DNA of 16,004 bases. It comes from Ruminococcus sp. (GTDB lineage Bacteria > Bacillota > Clostridia > Oscillospirales > Acutalibacteraceae). The stretch spans positions 1-16,004 of the forward strand of contig SFCS01000029.1 in the NCBI GenBank assembly GCA_004558485.1, read 5' to 3'. Below, in pieces: positions 15,535 through 16,004 of the stretch (the first letter of the stretch is position 1; each line of letters opens with the position of its first letter). Below the pieces are notes generated by a model, which had not been told where the DNA came from, did no database searches, and worked only from the letters and a program-made list of their open reading frames with translations. A program made the translations under genes and the position numbers.

Positions 15535-16004
15535 GTGAATGATTTAAAGAAAAACATCGACTATTATATGAATTTAAAAGGAATAAAAATGTATAGTCAT
15601 TTGTTGGTGGATATTGCACGCGAATTAGGTATTAAAGGTAAAGATACATACGAATTTGCAAATAGAGAAAAATCTAATTTTTCAAAAATGTTAAAGGGTG
15701 AGCGTCCACTAAAATATGAATTTATTATTCCTTTAGAAAAAATATTTGGTGTGTCGTTGGCACGATTAATGGATAAAAACGCATATAAACTACCTGTAGA
15801 AAAAGAAAACGTGCCATTTAACAAAGGGTTTAGATATTACGCGTATTTAGACGATCCGCAATTATACAAAAATGAATTTGATCTGTTGCTGGCATGCGAC
15901 GGAAAACCTATCATTACTCAAACAGATGAATTTGGCAAAACCTTTCTTGATTATGTTGTTGAATACCATTCGGTTAATGGAGTGAGATATCTTCACGAAG
16001 AGTA
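15535..16004 (+). CDS. Unrecognised AT-rich protein with HTH-like N-terminal region, 3' end missing
   Basis: An open frame of 156 complete codons runs off the end of the window. It starts at a GTG (15535), chosen because a GGGGGG run (15521-15526) lies 8 bases upstream; the ATG at 15539 is out of frame. The first ~80 residues are mostly helical and include SNFSKMLKGERPLKYEF followed by PLEKIFGVSLARLM, which resembles the recognition helix and following helix of Cro/repressor-type (XRE) DNA-binding domains. The second half (from about residue 96, FRYYAYLDDPQLYKNEFD) matches no domain I recognise. Its AT-rich codon use differs sharply from all genes to the left, which suggests recent acquisition. 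A regulatory function is suggested by the HTH-like region and the repeats upstream, but is not certain. Confidence 0.7.
   Translation, partial: MNDLKKNIDYYMNLKGIKMYSHLLVDIARELGIKGKDTYEFANREKSNFSKMLKGERPLKYEFIIPLEKIFGVSLARLMDKNAYKLPVEKENVPFNKGFRYYAYLDDPQLYKNEFDLLLACDGKPIITQTDEFGKTFLDYVVEYHSVNGVRYLHEE

Overview
The window looks like chromosomal DNA of a strictly anaerobic, Gram-positive clostridial bacterium, perhaps an Oscillospiraceae/Ruminococcaceae-type gut organism. This is an inference from the gene types: a flavodiiron oxygen/NO-scavenging protein, a CsoR/CopA copper operon, YesM/YesN-type two-component proteins, lipoprotein-anchored sugar-binding proteins, and strong AGGAGG ribosome binding sites. 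Most of the window is moderately GC-rich. The last ~500 bases are clearly AT-rich, which suggests a junction with acquired DNA.

Layout. (1) 3-1621: the 3' part of a modular flavodiiron protein (diiron, flavodoxin, flavin-reductase and rubredoxin modules), then a small one-helix membrane protein with an unusual start, closed by a perfect 15-bp hairpin. (2) 1771-2523: a metallo-beta-lactamase-fold hydrolase behind a near-consensus promoter, ending in a hairpin shared with the convergent copper operon. (3) 5461-2584 on the minus strand: csoR-copA, with a palindromic CsoR-type operator inside the promoter spacer. The C-terminus of CopA is a whole CopZ-like domain with its own internal Shine-Dalgarno and ATG, so the operon may make both CopA and free CopZ. 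(4) 5577-9823: mglB-mglA-mglC, a galactose/glucose-type ABC importer, plus a small membrane protein with an InlB B-repeat-like domain, then a rho-independent terminator. (5) 9877-15189: a YesN-type response regulator, a YesM-type Cache sensor kinase, a second sugar-binding lipoprotein translationally coupled to the kinase, and an aldo-keto reductase very like L-glyceraldehyde-3-phosphate reductase. (6) 15190-15534: a non-coding stretch with consecutive hairpins and an 18/20 direct repeat. (7) 15535-end: the 5' part of an AT-rich gene with a Cro/repressor-like helix-turn-helix region.

How the parts fit. The transporter and the downstream signalling genes look like one sugar sensing-and-uptake locus. 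The orphan lipoprotein (no ABC genes of its own) would bind sugar outside the membrane and report to the Cache domain of the kinase. The kinase would phosphorylate the AraC-type regulator, which would act on the weak -35 promoter of mglBAC. This three-component arrangement is known for other clostridial sugars (XylFII-LytS/YesN-like); its assignment to the mgl sugar here is inference. The copper operon is self-contained and divergent from mgl, and the two share a 215-bp AT-rich intergenic region.
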